NCBI RefSeq assembly: GCF_000374125.1
Contig: NZ_KB893625.1
Span: 1 to 64,000 of the forward strand
Source: Niabella aurantiaca DSM 17617
GTDB taxonomy: Bacteria > Bacteroidota > Bacteroidia > Chitinophagales > Chitinophagaceae
Length of the DNA stretch: 64,000 bases
Direction of reading: 5' to 3'
The position numbers and the translations under genes are program-made. The notes beneath the pieces are model-generated. The model worked only from the letters and a program-made list of their open reading frames with translations. It was not told where the DNA came from and made no database searches. This document shows, in pieces, positions 26,448-35,061 of this stretch (the stretch's first letter is position 1; every line of letters begins with the position of its first letter).

Positions 26448-27065
26448 TTAAAAAGGTTGTGCCTCTGGTCGGGCTCCGGCTGCCTCCAGCAGGGAAGCTA
26501 TTTTGTGATAACCCAGTTCCCGTGCGTGTACCAGCGGTGTAATGCCTTTTTTATCGGGGATCCGGGTGTTGCAGCCCGCGGCGATGAGCTCCGCTGCAAC
26601 AGAAGCATGTGTTTCATCGCCTTCGCCCAGGAGGATCGCTTCCAGCAGGGCCGTCCATCCGGTATCGTTAACATGGTCGATGGGAAACCCGGGTGTTTGG
26701 GCCAGTAGCCGCACCGTTTCCAGGTAAGCTTTTTCGCAGGCCGGCATCAGCGCTGTGCGGCCATAACGATTAAAAATGTTAAAGTCGGCCCCGTGCTGCA
26801 GGCAGGCTTTAACTACATCTGTAAAACCCTGTGCGCCCGCATAGAGGAACGGAGTATAGTGTACCTGGTCCCGGGCATTGACATCTGCTCCGTAGCCGAT
26901 CAGCAGCAATGCAGAGGGGCGGTCTTTTTTGTATAAAGCGTACAGGAGCGGTGTTTGTCCTTCCGGGTTGGTCATTTCGATATCCGTTTTGCGGCGGAGC
27001 GCTTCTGTGAGGCCTTCGGTATTGTTTTTATCAATAAGCCCGAAAAGATCTGTTGCTTTTGTCAT
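26448..27065 (-). CDS. Ankyrin repeat protein
   Basis: A 205-residue protein made of about five ankyrin repeats: GQTPLLYALYKKDRPSALLLIGYGADVN, YTPFLYAGAQGFTDVVKACLQHGADFN, GRTALMPACEKAYLETVRLLAQT, GWTALLEAILLGEGDETHASVAAELIAAGC and GITPLVHARELGYHKIASLLEAAG. It has no signal peptide, so it is a cytoplasmic protein-binding scaffold. Stand-alone bacterial ankyrin proteins often act as immunity or chaperone partners of neighbouring genes. Here the only close partner is the secreted protein just downstream, so a functional pair is possible but unproven. Confidence 0.9.
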   Translation of the reverse strand: MTKATDLFGLIDKNNTEGLTEALRRKTDIEMTNPEGQTPLLYALYKKDRPSALLLIGYGADVNARDQVHYTPFLYAGAQGFTDVVKACLQHGADFNIFNRYGRTALMPACEKAYLETVRLLAQTPGFPIDHVNDTGWTALLEAILLGEGDETHASVAAELIAAGCNTRIPDKKGITPLVHARELGYHKIASLLEAAGARPEAQPF

Positions 27066-27326
27066 CCTGCTTTTTTTATAAAATCTGCGGCACCGTAGGG
27101 TCGCCGTGCAATAATAGGTTGTTTTTGGGAGATGAAAGGGCTTCCGGGTTTACTGTCCGCCGGATTTATCCGGGCAGGCGCGGATTGTTTTTTTGATTTT
27201 ACCGGCTAAAAGGAACCGCAAATGTCCCCTGATCTGCAAATCTGCAGCATTTAAAAACAGGACCTGTACCCGGCCGCTTCCTGCCGGCAGGTGCTTCATT
27301 AAAATATTTATTACGAACTTTGAACG

Positions 27327-28361
27327 ATGCGGGTATCAAAAAAAGATGCGGATGTGATCGGGAATGCCATTGATCAATGGGAGAAGGAGCAGGTGGTGGA
27401 TGCACAGCATGCAGCGCGGCTGCGGCAGTCTGTGGAGGTGCACAAAGATGACCTGGGGTCCTTTACCTTTTATGCGTTTGTGGCGGCCGTTTCCTGCGCC
27501 ATCCTCGCCTTTGGCGCCATTGTGCTGGATGAAAAGTGGATCGAGCGGATCCGGCGGTTTTTTGCATTCTCCGAAGTGCTGATCGGCGTGGTCTTCCTGG
27601 CGCTTTCCCTTCTGCTTATCTGGTTTGCGAAAAAGAGAAAGCAAAGGCATCCCGATGCATCGCTGAGCAACGAGAGCTTCAACATCCTGGCGGTGCTGAG
27701 CCTTGGTGTGTCCATCACCTACCTTACCCGTGGCATGGGAAGCGGGTACCGGCTATATGGGCTGGTGGTGTTTGTGCTGGCAGCCGGCTATGGTGCGGTT
27801 GCCCGTTACCTGCAGTCAAAGCTGATCTGGGTATGTGCATTGTTGGCGCTGATCGTAAGCTGGGGCATCCAGACCTGGATCTGGTCCGGCCCGGAGCATG
27901 ATTATTTCCTGGGAATGAATTACCCGCTGCGGATGACGGTCCTGGGAGTTGTGCTGCTGCTGACAATATGGTTTTTCCGGATGCAAAAGCGGGCAGCTGT
28001 AATACCGTTTTATGAGATCACCGCCTATTTTCTGTGGATTTTCTTTTTGCTTTCGGGGCTGCTTCTTTCTGTTTCAGGCAACCTGAGTTATGATGTCTGG
28101 AGCAACATCCGGCAAGGCAGGCTGTTCCTTTGGGCGCTGGGATACACGTTGTTGCTGGCGGTACTGGTGGTATATGCTTACAAACGCAAGGACGAGCTGT
28201 TCCGGGACCTGGTGCTGCTGTTCTTTTTGCTGAATATTTATACCCGGTATTTCGAGTACTTCTGGGACAAGACCAATAAAGGGATCTTTTTTGCGTTGCT
28301 CGCCCTTTCATTCTGGCTGATCGGGCGCAAAACGGAGCAGATGCGGAAGCGGTTTTTGTGA
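27327..28361 (+). CDS. DUF2157-like polytopic membrane protein
   Basis: A 344-residue inner-membrane protein. A soluble N-terminal helix region of about 45 residues (WEKEQVVDAQHAARLRQSV), reminiscent of the DUF2157 head, precedes about nine hydrophobic segments, the first being SFTFYAFVAAVSCAILAFGAIVL. The region GVSITYLTRGMGSGYRLYGLVVFVLAAGYG and the C-terminal FFLLNIYTRYFEYFWDKTNKGIFFALLALSFWLIGR are typical of this group. Function unknown. It stands alone; the next gene is convergent, 16 bp beyond its stop. Confidence 0.75.
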   Translation: MRVSKKDADVIGNAIDQWEKEQVVDAQHAARLRQSVEVHKDDLGSFTFYAFVAAVSCAILAFGAIVLDEKWIERIRRFFAFSEVLIGVVFLALSLLLIWFAKKRKQRHPDASLSNESFNILAVLSLGVSITYLTRGMGSGYRLYGLVVFVLAAGYGAVARYLQSKLIWVCALLALIVSWGIQTWIWSGPEHDYFLGMNYPLRMTVLGVVLLLTIWFFRMQKRAAVIPFYEITAYFLWIFFLLSGLLLSVSGNLSYDVWSNIRQGRLFLWALGYTLLLAVLVVYAYKRKDELFRDLVLLFFLLNIYTRYFEYFWDKTNKGIFFALLALSFWLIGRKTEQMRKRFL

Positions 28362-28377
28362 GAAGAGCAACAGAAGA

Positions 28378-28992
28378 TTAAAACATCAACCCAAGCCCTA
28401 ATATACCTCCTACAACCGTGTGCTCTCCATATTGCTGTGCTTTAAAATTCAGGGAGGGAACAAATGTTATAAGATCACTCAGGTAAACTTTGTATGCCAC
28501 CCCCAGCTTCAGGAGCGCCCCCCCGTTAAGGAACGGACGGTGCGCAGCATGGCTGGTATTTAACGTAGGGGCATAGCCGGCATCCACAATAAACATAGTT
28601 CCGCTGATGCTGTTGCGGGGATAATAACGGAAATCGGCAAAAATGGGAAGGGTGGTAACCCGCGCACCCCTGGTTATCGTATCCTGTTCCGGTATATCTG
28701 TGAAGGGGCTGTATTTATAATGCGAAAACTGAAGACCGATGCCCAGACCCAGGGAAAACTGAGGATTGACAAAATAGCCGTTGATGGTGTTGATCTCGAA
28801 CCCTGCTTTAAACCGGGTGTTCCCATCCTCCTGCATTGCCGAGTCGATGGACCGCACCACCTGGAGCTCCACGGGGGTGGTGATGTTAAAGTATCCTTTC
28901 TCCTGTTTGGTTTTTAACAGCTGTCCCTGTGTTGCTGATACCTGTATCAGGAGCCCCAGCAGCAGCAGCACACGGCTTGTAGATTGTAGCAT
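28378..28992 (-). CDS. Predicted outer-membrane beta-barrel protein
   Basis: A 204-residue protein with a signal peptide (LLLLGLLIQVSATQGQ) and alternating amphipathic strands: FKAGFEINTINGYFVNPQFSLGLGIGLQFSHY, LPIFADFRYYPR, FIVDAGYAPTL, LLKLGVAYKVYLSDLITFVPSLNFKAQQYG and a C-terminal GGILGLGLMF ending in an aromatic residue. This is the pattern of a small 8-strand outer-membrane barrel (porin_6/OmpW-like size). The specific role is unknown. Confidence 0.75.
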   Translation of the reverse strand: MLQSTSRVLLLLGLLIQVSATQGQLLKTKQEKGYFNITTPVELQVVRSIDSAMQEDGNTRFKAGFEINTINGYFVNPQFSLGLGIGLQFSHYKYSPFTDIPEQDTITRGARVTTLPIFADFRYYPRNSISGTMFIVDAGYAPTLNTSHAAHRPFLNGGALLKLGVAYKVYLSDLITFVPSLNFKAQQYGEHTVVGGILGLGLMF

Positions 28993-29271
28993 GGCAAATC
29001 GTTTACGGTTTTTTTGATGAAGCGGGGGCCGGTCTCAAACGAGCTGCAGCAGGGTTACTCCCCGGCCGGTAACGGATCTGCCGGAAGTTGATCTTTCCGC
29101 ATCCGTCTGTACCAGCAGCAGGTATGCTTTTAACCCCTTATTGGAACAAGTTTATGAAACGCAGCATATTTCTCTGAGTGTCACCCCTCATTAAAATTAC
29201 ATTATAGTTTTCTCTAATCAAAATAATGCAGCAAAAACATCGCATTTTTGTGGTCCAAAAATCAAAAAAAG

Positions 29272-30141
29272 ATGTTTACCGCTGGTACCACCCGGAAGGG
29301 GTTCTTATTTTTCTGTTTCATCATGACCGGCCTGATGGCCGTAGCCCAGGATGCGGATTCGGTCCGTTTTGTAAAAGCACGCTGGAAAAAAGAGCGTATA
29401 GGCCGGGGCACAAAGCTGGTTACCCATCATTTCCGGGATAAGGACCTTTTTATGGCAAACCAGTTTATAGCGTATGCAGTCGTGAAGAACCACGGCCGGA
29501 AGCGGGGATTTCATATTGCCGCCGAAAAAAAACTGCTGAAGCCGGTATCTGTTTTTGCAAAAGAAGCCGGCGCCCTCGTGGCTATCAACGGCAATTTTTT
29601 TAACACAAAAGAAGGCGGCTCGGTAGATTATGTAAGAGTAGATGGCCGCGTGCTCAGCGGAAATCTGGTGAATGCCCGAGGAAAAATGAGCGTTCATCAA
29701 AAAGCAGCGGTTGTGATACAGGATGGCAAGCTGGCCATTGTGGAGGGAGGTGCCCGGCCCGGCTGGCCCGATTCCGTTCCAGCAGCTTCTGTTCTGGCCA
29801 ACGGCCCCCTGCTCTTGCAGAACGCTGCGGATGCGCCGGTAGATCCGTCTGCGTTTTCGAAGAACCGGCATCCCAGAACCGCTGTCGGCATCACCAAAAA
29901 AGGAGCGGTGATCCTGCTGGTGGCGGACGGACGAAGCCCGGAAGCAGCGGGTTTAAGTCTTGAGGAATTGCGGAAACTGATGCGATGGCTGCATTGTGTT
30001 GCGGCGATCAACTTCGACGGTGGCGGTTCCACTACGCTTTGGACCCAAAAAAGAGGAGTGATCAACCATCCCTCCGATAATAAAAAATGGGACCATAAAG
30101 GGGAGCGCGCTGTAGCTAATGCGCTGTTTTATAGTAGATAA
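29272..30141 (+). CDS. Phosphodiester glycosidase family protein (NAGPA domain)
   Basis: A 289-residue exported protein. From the ATG at 29272 it starts MFTAGTTRKGFLFFCFIMTG with a signal peptide ending near AVAQ. The NAGPA (phosphodiester alpha-GlcNAcase, exopolysaccharide YigE-like) domain spans about residues 60-285, with ALVAINGNFFN, the central NRHPRTAVGITKKGAVILLVADGRS and the signature AAINFDGGGSTTLW. Family members cleave sugar phosphodiesters; the substrate here is unknown. The frame is open 24 bp further upstream to a TTG at 29248. Confidence 0.88.
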   Translation: MFTAGTTRKGFLFFCFIMTGLMAVAQDADSVRFVKARWKKERIGRGTKLVTHHFRDKDLFMANQFIAYAVVKNHGRKRGFHIAAEKKLLKPVSVFAKEAGALVAINGNFFNTKEGGSVDYVRVDGRVLSGNLVNARGKMSVHQKAAVVIQDGKLAIVEGGARPGWPDSVPAASVLANGPLLLQNAADAPVDPSAFSKNRHPRTAVGITKKGAVILLVADGRSPEAAGLSLEELRKLMRWLHCVAAINFDGGGSTTLWTQKRGVINHPSDNKKWDHKGERAVANALFYSR

Positions 30142-30228
30142 AGGCCATTGTTTCCAGGTTTGACCGGTGTTTTTCCACATAGTGCTCAATTTGAGAGGTC
30201 CAGATATGGAAATCTGGCGATTAGCGCT

Positions 30229-30236
30229 TACTTTTG
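30229..30236 (+). promoter_or_regulatory. Candidate -7 element of atpG
   Basis: TACTTTTG is a perfect TAnnTTTG, 25 bp before the atpG ATG. It suggests that atpG has its own promoter here. Confidence 0.5.
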
Positions 30237-30260
30237 CGCCTTGAAAATCGTTAAATAATT

Positions 30261-31142
30261 ATGGCAGGTCAGTTAAAAGAGGTCCGGAATCGCATTAGTT
30301 CGGTACAAAGCATGCAGCAAATTACCAAGGCAATGAAAATGGTAAGTGCGGCAAAATTCCGCCGGGCGCAGGACGCGATCATTCAAATGCGGCCATACGC
30401 TCAAAAGCTGCAGGAAATGCTGAGCAATATCGTGAGCAACAATGACGGCGATACGGAAATTGCCCTGGCTGCCGAGCGACCTGTGGAAAAAGTACTGATC
30501 ATTGCCATTACCAGCGACCGTGGCCTTGCCGGGGCTTTCAATGCCAATGTAGTCAAGCTGACCCGGTCCCTGATCCGGGAAAAATACCAGGCCCAGCTTG
30601 ATAAAGGCAACGTGACCATCTGGAACCTGGGTAAAAAGGGATATGAAGCCCTCACCAAGGCCGGTTACAAAACAGACGATGCACACAGGGATATTTTCCT
30701 GAAACTTTCTTTTGAGAATGTGCAGAAAATAGCTGCGGAAGCCATGAAGGCTTTTGAAGAAAAAAAGTTTGATGCAGTGGAGATCGTGTACAGCCAGTTT
30801 AAAAATGCTGCCACACAGATCTTTACCGTGGAGCCCTTCCTGCCGATCCCGAAAGTGGAGAAAAAAGAAGGCGCTGTAAAAGCAGATTTTATTTTTGATC
30901 CCAATAAGGAAGACCTGATTGCCGAATTGATGCCTAAGATCCTAAACACCCAGTTGTTCAAAGCCGTATTGGATTCAAATGCTTCCGAGCATGGCGCCCG
31001 TATGACCTCTATGGACAAGGCTTCAGAAAATGCGAATGAAATGCTGAAGAACCTGAAGCTTTCGTATAACCGGGCAAGACAAGCTGCGATCACCACCGAG
31101 TTAACGGAGATCGTAAGTGGCGCAGCGGCATTACAGGGATAA
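30261..31142 (+). CDS. atpG: ATP synthase F1 gamma subunit
   Basis: A 293-residue gamma subunit, the rotating central shaft of F1-ATPase. The conserved N-terminal helix GQLKEVRNRISSVQSMQQITKAMKMVSAAKFRRAQ and C-terminal helix MTSMDKASENANEMLKNLKLSYNRARQAAITTELTEIVSGAAAL are both complete, and ITSDRGLAGAFNANV is typical of the middle domain. No other ATP synthase gene is nearby: the upstream gene is a phosphodiester glycosidase, and scpB follows. The gene therefore seems separated from the usual operon. Confidence 0.97.
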   Translation: MAGQLKEVRNRISSVQSMQQITKAMKMVSAAKFRRAQDAIIQMRPYAQKLQEMLSNIVSNNDGDTEIALAAERPVEKVLIIAITSDRGLAGAFNANVVKLTRSLIREKYQAQLDKGNVTIWNLGKKGYEALTKAGYKTDDAHRDIFLKLSFENVQKIAAEAMKAFEEKKFDAVEIVYSQFKNAATQIFTVEPFLPIPKVEKKEGAVKADFIFDPNKEDLIAELMPKILNTQLFKAVLDSNASEHGARMTSMDKASENANEMLKNLKLSYNRARQAAITTELTEIVSGAAALQG

Positions 31143-31149
31143 AGTACTT

Positions 31150-31228
31150 GTTCAATGTTTCAGGTTTAAGGTTCCAATGTTGTTTGCCCTTAACTTTAAA
31201 TCCTGAACGTTTAAACTTTGAACTTTTC
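31150..31228. repeat. Degenerate 7-bp array between atpG and scpB
   Basis: GTTCAAT, GTTTCAG, GTTTAAG, GTTCCAA run in phase from 31150. After a short break a second run reads TTAACTT, TAAATCC, TGAACGT, TTAAACT, TTGAACT up to the scpB start. The GTTCNAG words are shared with the array at 55640-55674. It fills almost the whole intergenic gap, so it would be transcribed if atpG and scpB share a message. Confidence 0.7.
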
Positions 31229-31231
31229 ATC

Positions 31232-32131
31232 ATGGAAATAACCGGATTGATCCCGCATATTGAAGCATTGATCTTTGCAAGCGATAAGCCGTTGACCCCA
31301 TTGGAGCTGACGGATCTGCTGAACAATGCGTTCGGTTTTATGGAAGATAAGATTACGCTGGATCAGGTGGAAGCATCTGTTGAAGGGGTGGTGGAAAAAT
31401 ACAATTCGGAATTTTACCCGTTTGAAGTGCGCGAAAGCGGCGGGGGCTGGCAATTTCTCACCAAAAAAGACTATCACAAAACGGTTGCCCAGATCAATGG
31501 CGATAAGTTTATGAAACGCCTGTCACCGGCAGCGCTGGAAACCTTATCGATCATTGCCTACAAACAGCCCGTTACCAAAGGAGAGATCGAAGCCATCAGA
31601 GGTGTAAGTGCGGATTATGCCATTCAAAAGTTACTGGAAAAAGAACTGGTGATCATCAGCGGCCGTAACGAAAAATTACCGGGTCACCCGTTGGTGTATG
31701 CAACCTCAAAGAATTTTATGGATTACTTTGGGATCAACTCGGCCGAAGAGCTGCCCAGGATCAAAGAAGTGCTGGCGGAGCAGGAGATCCTGCCCACCCC
31801 GGTAGACGAGGATGGGAATGCCATTGTTCCGGAAGAACAGGCCGGCGGTGATGCGGAACGTCCATTGGCGACCGGCGAAGATCTGTCTGCCGCGCAGGCG
31901 GGCGGGGAGCTGATGGAAGCCGGGGAGCCGGAAGCAGCGGGTGATGCCCTTCCTTCAGAAGCCGCCGCAGATGATGATGCCCCCCCGGTAACGACCGAAG
32001 CCGTAGCGGAGGTGCCGGAAATTGTGGAAGCTGCGCAGGAGGAGGACCTCCATAAGGCGGCCGACACCGAAAGCGCGGCGGCAGGAACGCAGCAGCAGGA
32101 AGATGATTCGGAAAAAACGGAGCAAGAATAA
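31232..32131 (+). CDS. scpB: Segregation and condensation protein B with long acidic tail
   Basis: A 299-residue protein. Residues 1 to about 185 are a standard ScpB with two winged-helix domains: ITGLIPHIEALIFASDKPLTPLEL, then LSPAALETLSIIAYKQPVTKGEIEAIRGVSADYAIQKLLEKELV. ScpB works with ScpA and SMC to condense and segregate the chromosome. The last 100-110 residues are a low-complexity Ala/Glu/Asp-rich, probably disordered tail (GGDAERPLATGEDLSAAQAGG onward to SEKTEQE). The start at 31232 gives the family N-terminus; the frame is open 28 codons earlier through a heptamer array. scpA is not in the window. Confidence 0.93.
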   Translation: MEITGLIPHIEALIFASDKPLTPLELTDLLNNAFGFMEDKITLDQVEASVEGVVEKYNSEFYPFEVRESGGGWQFLTKKDYHKTVAQINGDKFMKRLSPAALETLSIIAYKQPVTKGEIEAIRGVSADYAIQKLLEKELVIISGRNEKLPGHPLVYATSKNFMDYFGINSAEELPRIKEVLAEQEILPTPVDEDGNAIVPEEQAGGDAERPLATGEDLSAAQAGGELMEAGEPEAAGDALPSEAAADDDAPPVTTEAVAEVPEIVEAAQEEDLHKAADTESAAAGTQQQEDDSEKTEQE

Positions 32132-32160
32132 GCTGCTGCCCATACGATTATTTTTTATGC

Positions 32161-32184
32161 AGCAGTAATTTTACTGCTTTTTTT
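32161..32184 (+). terminator. Terminator or attenuator hairpin between scpB and lysA
   Basis: AGCAGTAA and TTACTGCT form a near-perfect stem immediately followed by a T-run. It ends only about 13 bp before the lysA ATG, so either lysA starts from a very short leader or the hairpin controls read-through into lysA. Confidence 0.7.
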
Positions 32185-32196
32185 GTAAATAGCATC

Positions 32197-33414
32197 ATGA
32201 GCGAACAATTAACAAACGAACAACTGATTCAGATTGCGAATGAATTTGGAACACCTGTATATGTGTATAATGCCGATAAAATTGAAAAGCAGTACCAGCG
32301 GTTGTGCCAGGCTTTCGACGGTGGCCGGGTAAAGATATTTTATGCGGCAAAGGCGCTCACCAATCTGAGTGTGCTTCGTTTTATTCATAAGATCGGCGCC
32401 AATGCGGATTGCAGCTCCATCAACGAAGTAAAGTTGGCGCTGCAGGCTGGTTTTGAGCCCTCGCGGGTGCTTTATACAAGCAACGGCATTCATTTTTCAG
32501 AGATCGAAGAAGCGCTGCATCTCGGCGTTTTTGTAAATATCGACAGCCTGTACAACCTTCAGAAGCTGGGCGAAAAATATGGAAGTCAGTACCCGGTAGG
32601 GGTACGGCTGCGGCCGAATATTATGGCCGGGGGAAATCTCAAGATATCAACCGGGCACGACCGGAGTAAATTCGGTATTCCTGTAGAACAACTGGCGCAG
32701 CTGCAGGAGCTGGTAAAGACCTATGGGATCCGGATCCAGAATCTGCATATCCATACGGGAAGCGACATTAAAGATGCTGATGTTTTTATAAAGGGCATTG
32801 ATGTATTGTTCGACATCATTCCGCATTTCCCCGATCTGAAATCAATTGACCTGGGCGGCGGCTTCAAAGTGGCATACAGGGAAGGCGACCCGGTGATCGA
32901 TATTGAAGCGCTTTCCCGAAAAGTGCTGGCTGCCTTTGATGCACATGAAGCGGCCCGTAACCTGGAAATATGGTTTGAGCCCGGTAAGTTCATGGTCAGT
33001 GAGTCGGGCTACCTGGTCACCTCCGTGAATCTTCTTAAAGAAACAGCTGCAACTACTTTTGTGAGCATCAACAGCGGGTTCAATCACCTCATTCGCCCGA
33101 TGTTTTATGATGCTTACCACCGGATCGGGAACCTTACCCATCCGGATGGGGAGCAGCGGCCCTATTCGATCGTAGGAAATATTTGTGAAACCGATACGTT
33201 TGCCTGGGACCGCCCATTGCCGGAAGTACGGGAAGGCGATCTGCTGGTGTTCTATAATGCGGGGGCTTACGGGTATGAAATGGCATCTACCTTCAATTCG
33301 AGGTTTCGCCCGGCCGAGGTCATCGTGCGCAATGGCGGGGCCCGGCTGATCCGCAAAAGAGATACGCTGGAGGACCTGACGCGGAACCAGGTGGTGGTGG
33401 ATCTACCCGGATAG
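32197..33414 (+). CDS. lysA: Diaminopimelate decarboxylase
   Basis: A 405-residue PLP enzyme of fold type III that makes lysine from meso-diaminopimelate. The PLP lysine is Lys52 in FYAAKALTNLSVLRFIH. Further landmarks are NIHTGSD-like HIHTGSDIKDADVF, DLGGGFKVAY, WFEPGKFMVSESGYLV, and the active-site Cys motif GNICETDTFAWDR near the C-terminus with GAYGYEMASTFNSR. Full length. It lies 65 bp after scpB with a hairpin in the gap. Confidence 0.96.
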   Translation: MSEQLTNEQLIQIANEFGTPVYVYNADKIEKQYQRLCQAFDGGRVKIFYAAKALTNLSVLRFIHKIGANADCSSINEVKLALQAGFEPSRVLYTSNGIHFSEIEEALHLGVFVNIDSLYNLQKLGEKYGSQYPVGVRLRPNIMAGGNLKISTGHDRSKFGIPVEQLAQLQELVKTYGIRIQNLHIHTGSDIKDADVFIKGIDVLFDIIPHFPDLKSIDLGGGFKVAYREGDPVIDIEALSRKVLAAFDAHEAARNLEIWFEPGKFMVSESGYLVTSVNLLKETAATTFVSINSGFNHLIRPMFYDAYHRIGNLTHPDGEQRPYSIVGNICETDTFAWDRPLPEVREGDLLVFYNAGAYGYEMASTFNSRFRPAEVIVRNGGARLIRKRDTLEDLTRNQVVVDLPG

Positions 33415-33783
33415 CGGATAGCCTGGAAGAAAGGGGAGGTTAACAAAACAAAACCGTTGTATGGAAAAACAATCTCATTTCATACAAGTTGCACTGCTCG
33501 CATTGCCTTAGACGGGAAGGCTTAACCACAATGGATGCAAGACTTTCGCAAAATATTCCGATGAAATTTTCATTGCGATCGTTGCTGATTCATTGCGCGC
33601 TTAGCGGTTATATTTTAAACCGCAAAGTACGCGAAGTATTCTGACAGAACTTTCTTTGCTCTTGCTGGTCTTCTTCATCAACAAAGGATCATGGCTTATA
33701 AACGGCATGAGGCTGTACATAGAAACGACTCCAGCGTTTATTCCGGGTAAAAAGCCCCCTGCACTGCAGCCCGGCCAATAAAA
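33415..33783. other. Intergenic region between convergent lysA and ychF
   Basis: About 370 bp without a credible gene. It contains the short inverted repeat GCGGTT (33604-33609)/AACCGC (33618-33623), followed by CGCAAAGTACGCGAAG, words similar to CGCAAAGACGC at about 37680. No clear bidirectional terminator is seen. Confidence 0.5.
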
Positions 33784-34881
33784 TTATACATTAAACCGGA
33801 AATGCATGATGTCCCCGTCTTTTACGGGGTATTCCTTACCCTCAATGCGCAGCTTACCTGCTTCCCGAGCACCTGCTTCCGACTTGTATTGCACAAAATC
33901 ATTATAGGCGATCACTTCGGCTTTGATGAATCCTTTTTCAAAATCGGTATGGATCACACCGGCACATTGCGGGGCTTTCCAGCCGTTGTGGAAGGTCCAG
34001 GCACGCACTTCCTGCACACCTGCGGTAAAATAGGTATTTAATCCCAGCAGCCTGTAAGCAGAACGGATCAGGCGGTCCAGGGCCGGTTCGGTCATTTTGT
34101 ATTCATCCATGAACAGCGCCTTGTCGTCCGGGTCATCCATTTCAGAGATCTGCGCTTCGATCGAATTGTTCATCACGATCATCTCGGCATTTTCGCTTTT
34201 TATGGCTTCTTTGAGGGCCGCTGAAAATTTATTCCCTGTATGCATGGAAGGTTCATCTACATTGGCCACATACAATACCGGCTTGTCGGTCAGCAGGAAC
34301 AGGTCGGCGATCACCGCCTTTTCTTCCTTACTGATATCGAGCGAGCGGATGCTCTTTCCCTGCTCCAGGTGTGCTTTACAACGGTGCAGGATTTCCACTT
34401 CGACTTTAGCCTTGGGATCCGTTTTGGCTTGTTTTTCCTTTTTCTGGATCTGCTTCTCCACGCTGTCCAGGTCCTTTAGCTGCAATTCGGTGTCAATGAT
34501 CTCCTTGTCGCTCACGGGATCGATCGCGCCCTCGTCGCGCAGCACGTTCTCGTCTTCAAAGCAGCGGATCACATGAATGATGGCATCCACTTCGCGGATA
34601 TTGGCCAGGAATTTATTGCCCAGCCCTTCTCCCTTGCTGGCACCACGCACCAGGCCGGCGATGTCCACAATTTCGATCTGTGTAGGAACGATGCGCTCCG
34701 GCTGTACCAGTTCTGTAAGCACAAGCAGCCGTTCGTCCGGCACGTTTACCAACCCTACATTGGGCTCGATGGTACAAAACCGGTAATTGCTTGCCTGCGC
34801 TTTTGCACTGTTGCTGACTGCGTTGAATAACGTTGATTTTCCTACATTGGGTAGCCCCACGATGCCTGCCTGTAATGCCAT
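33784..34881 (-). CDS. ychF: Redox-regulated ribosome-associated ATPase/GTPase YchF
   Basis: A 365-residue Obg-family P-loop protein that hydrolyses ATP in preference to GTP and binds ribosomes. The P loop is [15 protein letters not shown] (residues 7-21), switch and G3 region [20 protein letters not shown], the specificity motif NVDE in place of NKxD, a coiled-coil middle part ([25 protein letters not shown]) and the C-terminal TGS domain ending [12 protein letters not shown]. Full length. A heptamer array lies between its ATG and the predicted promoter. Confidence 0.97.
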   Translation of the reverse strand: MALQAGIVGLPNVGKSTLFNAVSNSAKAQASNYRFCTIEPNVGLVNVPDERLLVLTELVQPERIVPTQIEIVDIAGLVRGASKGEGLGNKFLANIREVDAIIHVIRCFEDENVLRDEGAIDPVSDKEIIDTELQLKDLDSVEKQIQKKEKQAKTDPKAKVEVEILHRCKAHLEQGKSIRSLDISKEEKAVIADLFLLTDKPVLYVANVDEPSMHTGNKFSAALKEAIKSENAEMIVMNNSIEAQISEMDDPDDKALFMDEYKMTEPALDRLIRSAYRLLGLNTYFTAGVQEVRAWTFHNGWKAPQCAGVIHTDFEKGFIKAEVIAYNDFVQYKSEAGAREAGKLRIEGKEYPVKDGDIMHFRFNV

Positions 34882-34889
34882 ACTGTGAT

Positions 34890-34952
34890 AATTCTAAATT
34901 ACAAATTCTAAGTTCTAAATCTCAAGTTCCAAATCTCAAACCCCAGACCTAA
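34890..34952. repeat. Degenerate 7-bp array in the predicted ychF leader
   Basis: Nine heptamers in phase: AATTCTA, AATTACA, AATTCTA, AGTTCTA, AATCTCA, AGTTCCA, AATCTCA, AACCCCA, GACCTAA. It sits between the ychF start (34881) and its candidate -7 element (34980-34987), so it should be transcribed as 5' leader. Confidence 0.85.
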
Positions 34953-34979
34953 GCTCTTTGGACCTTGATTTTCCGGCCG

Positions 34980-34987
34980 CAAAGGTA
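34980..34987 (-). promoter_or_regulatory. Candidate -7 element of ychF
   Basis: TACCTTTG on the minus strand, perfect TAnnTTTG, with a TTTG about 22 bp further upstream as possible -33 element. It predicts a leader of about 95 nt. Confidence 0.55.
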
Positions 34988-35061
34988 CAAATTCTCCGGC
35001 TCAATTTCTCAAATAAAGCCTAACTTCCCGCTTTCGATTTAAATTCATAATCTGACGAATT

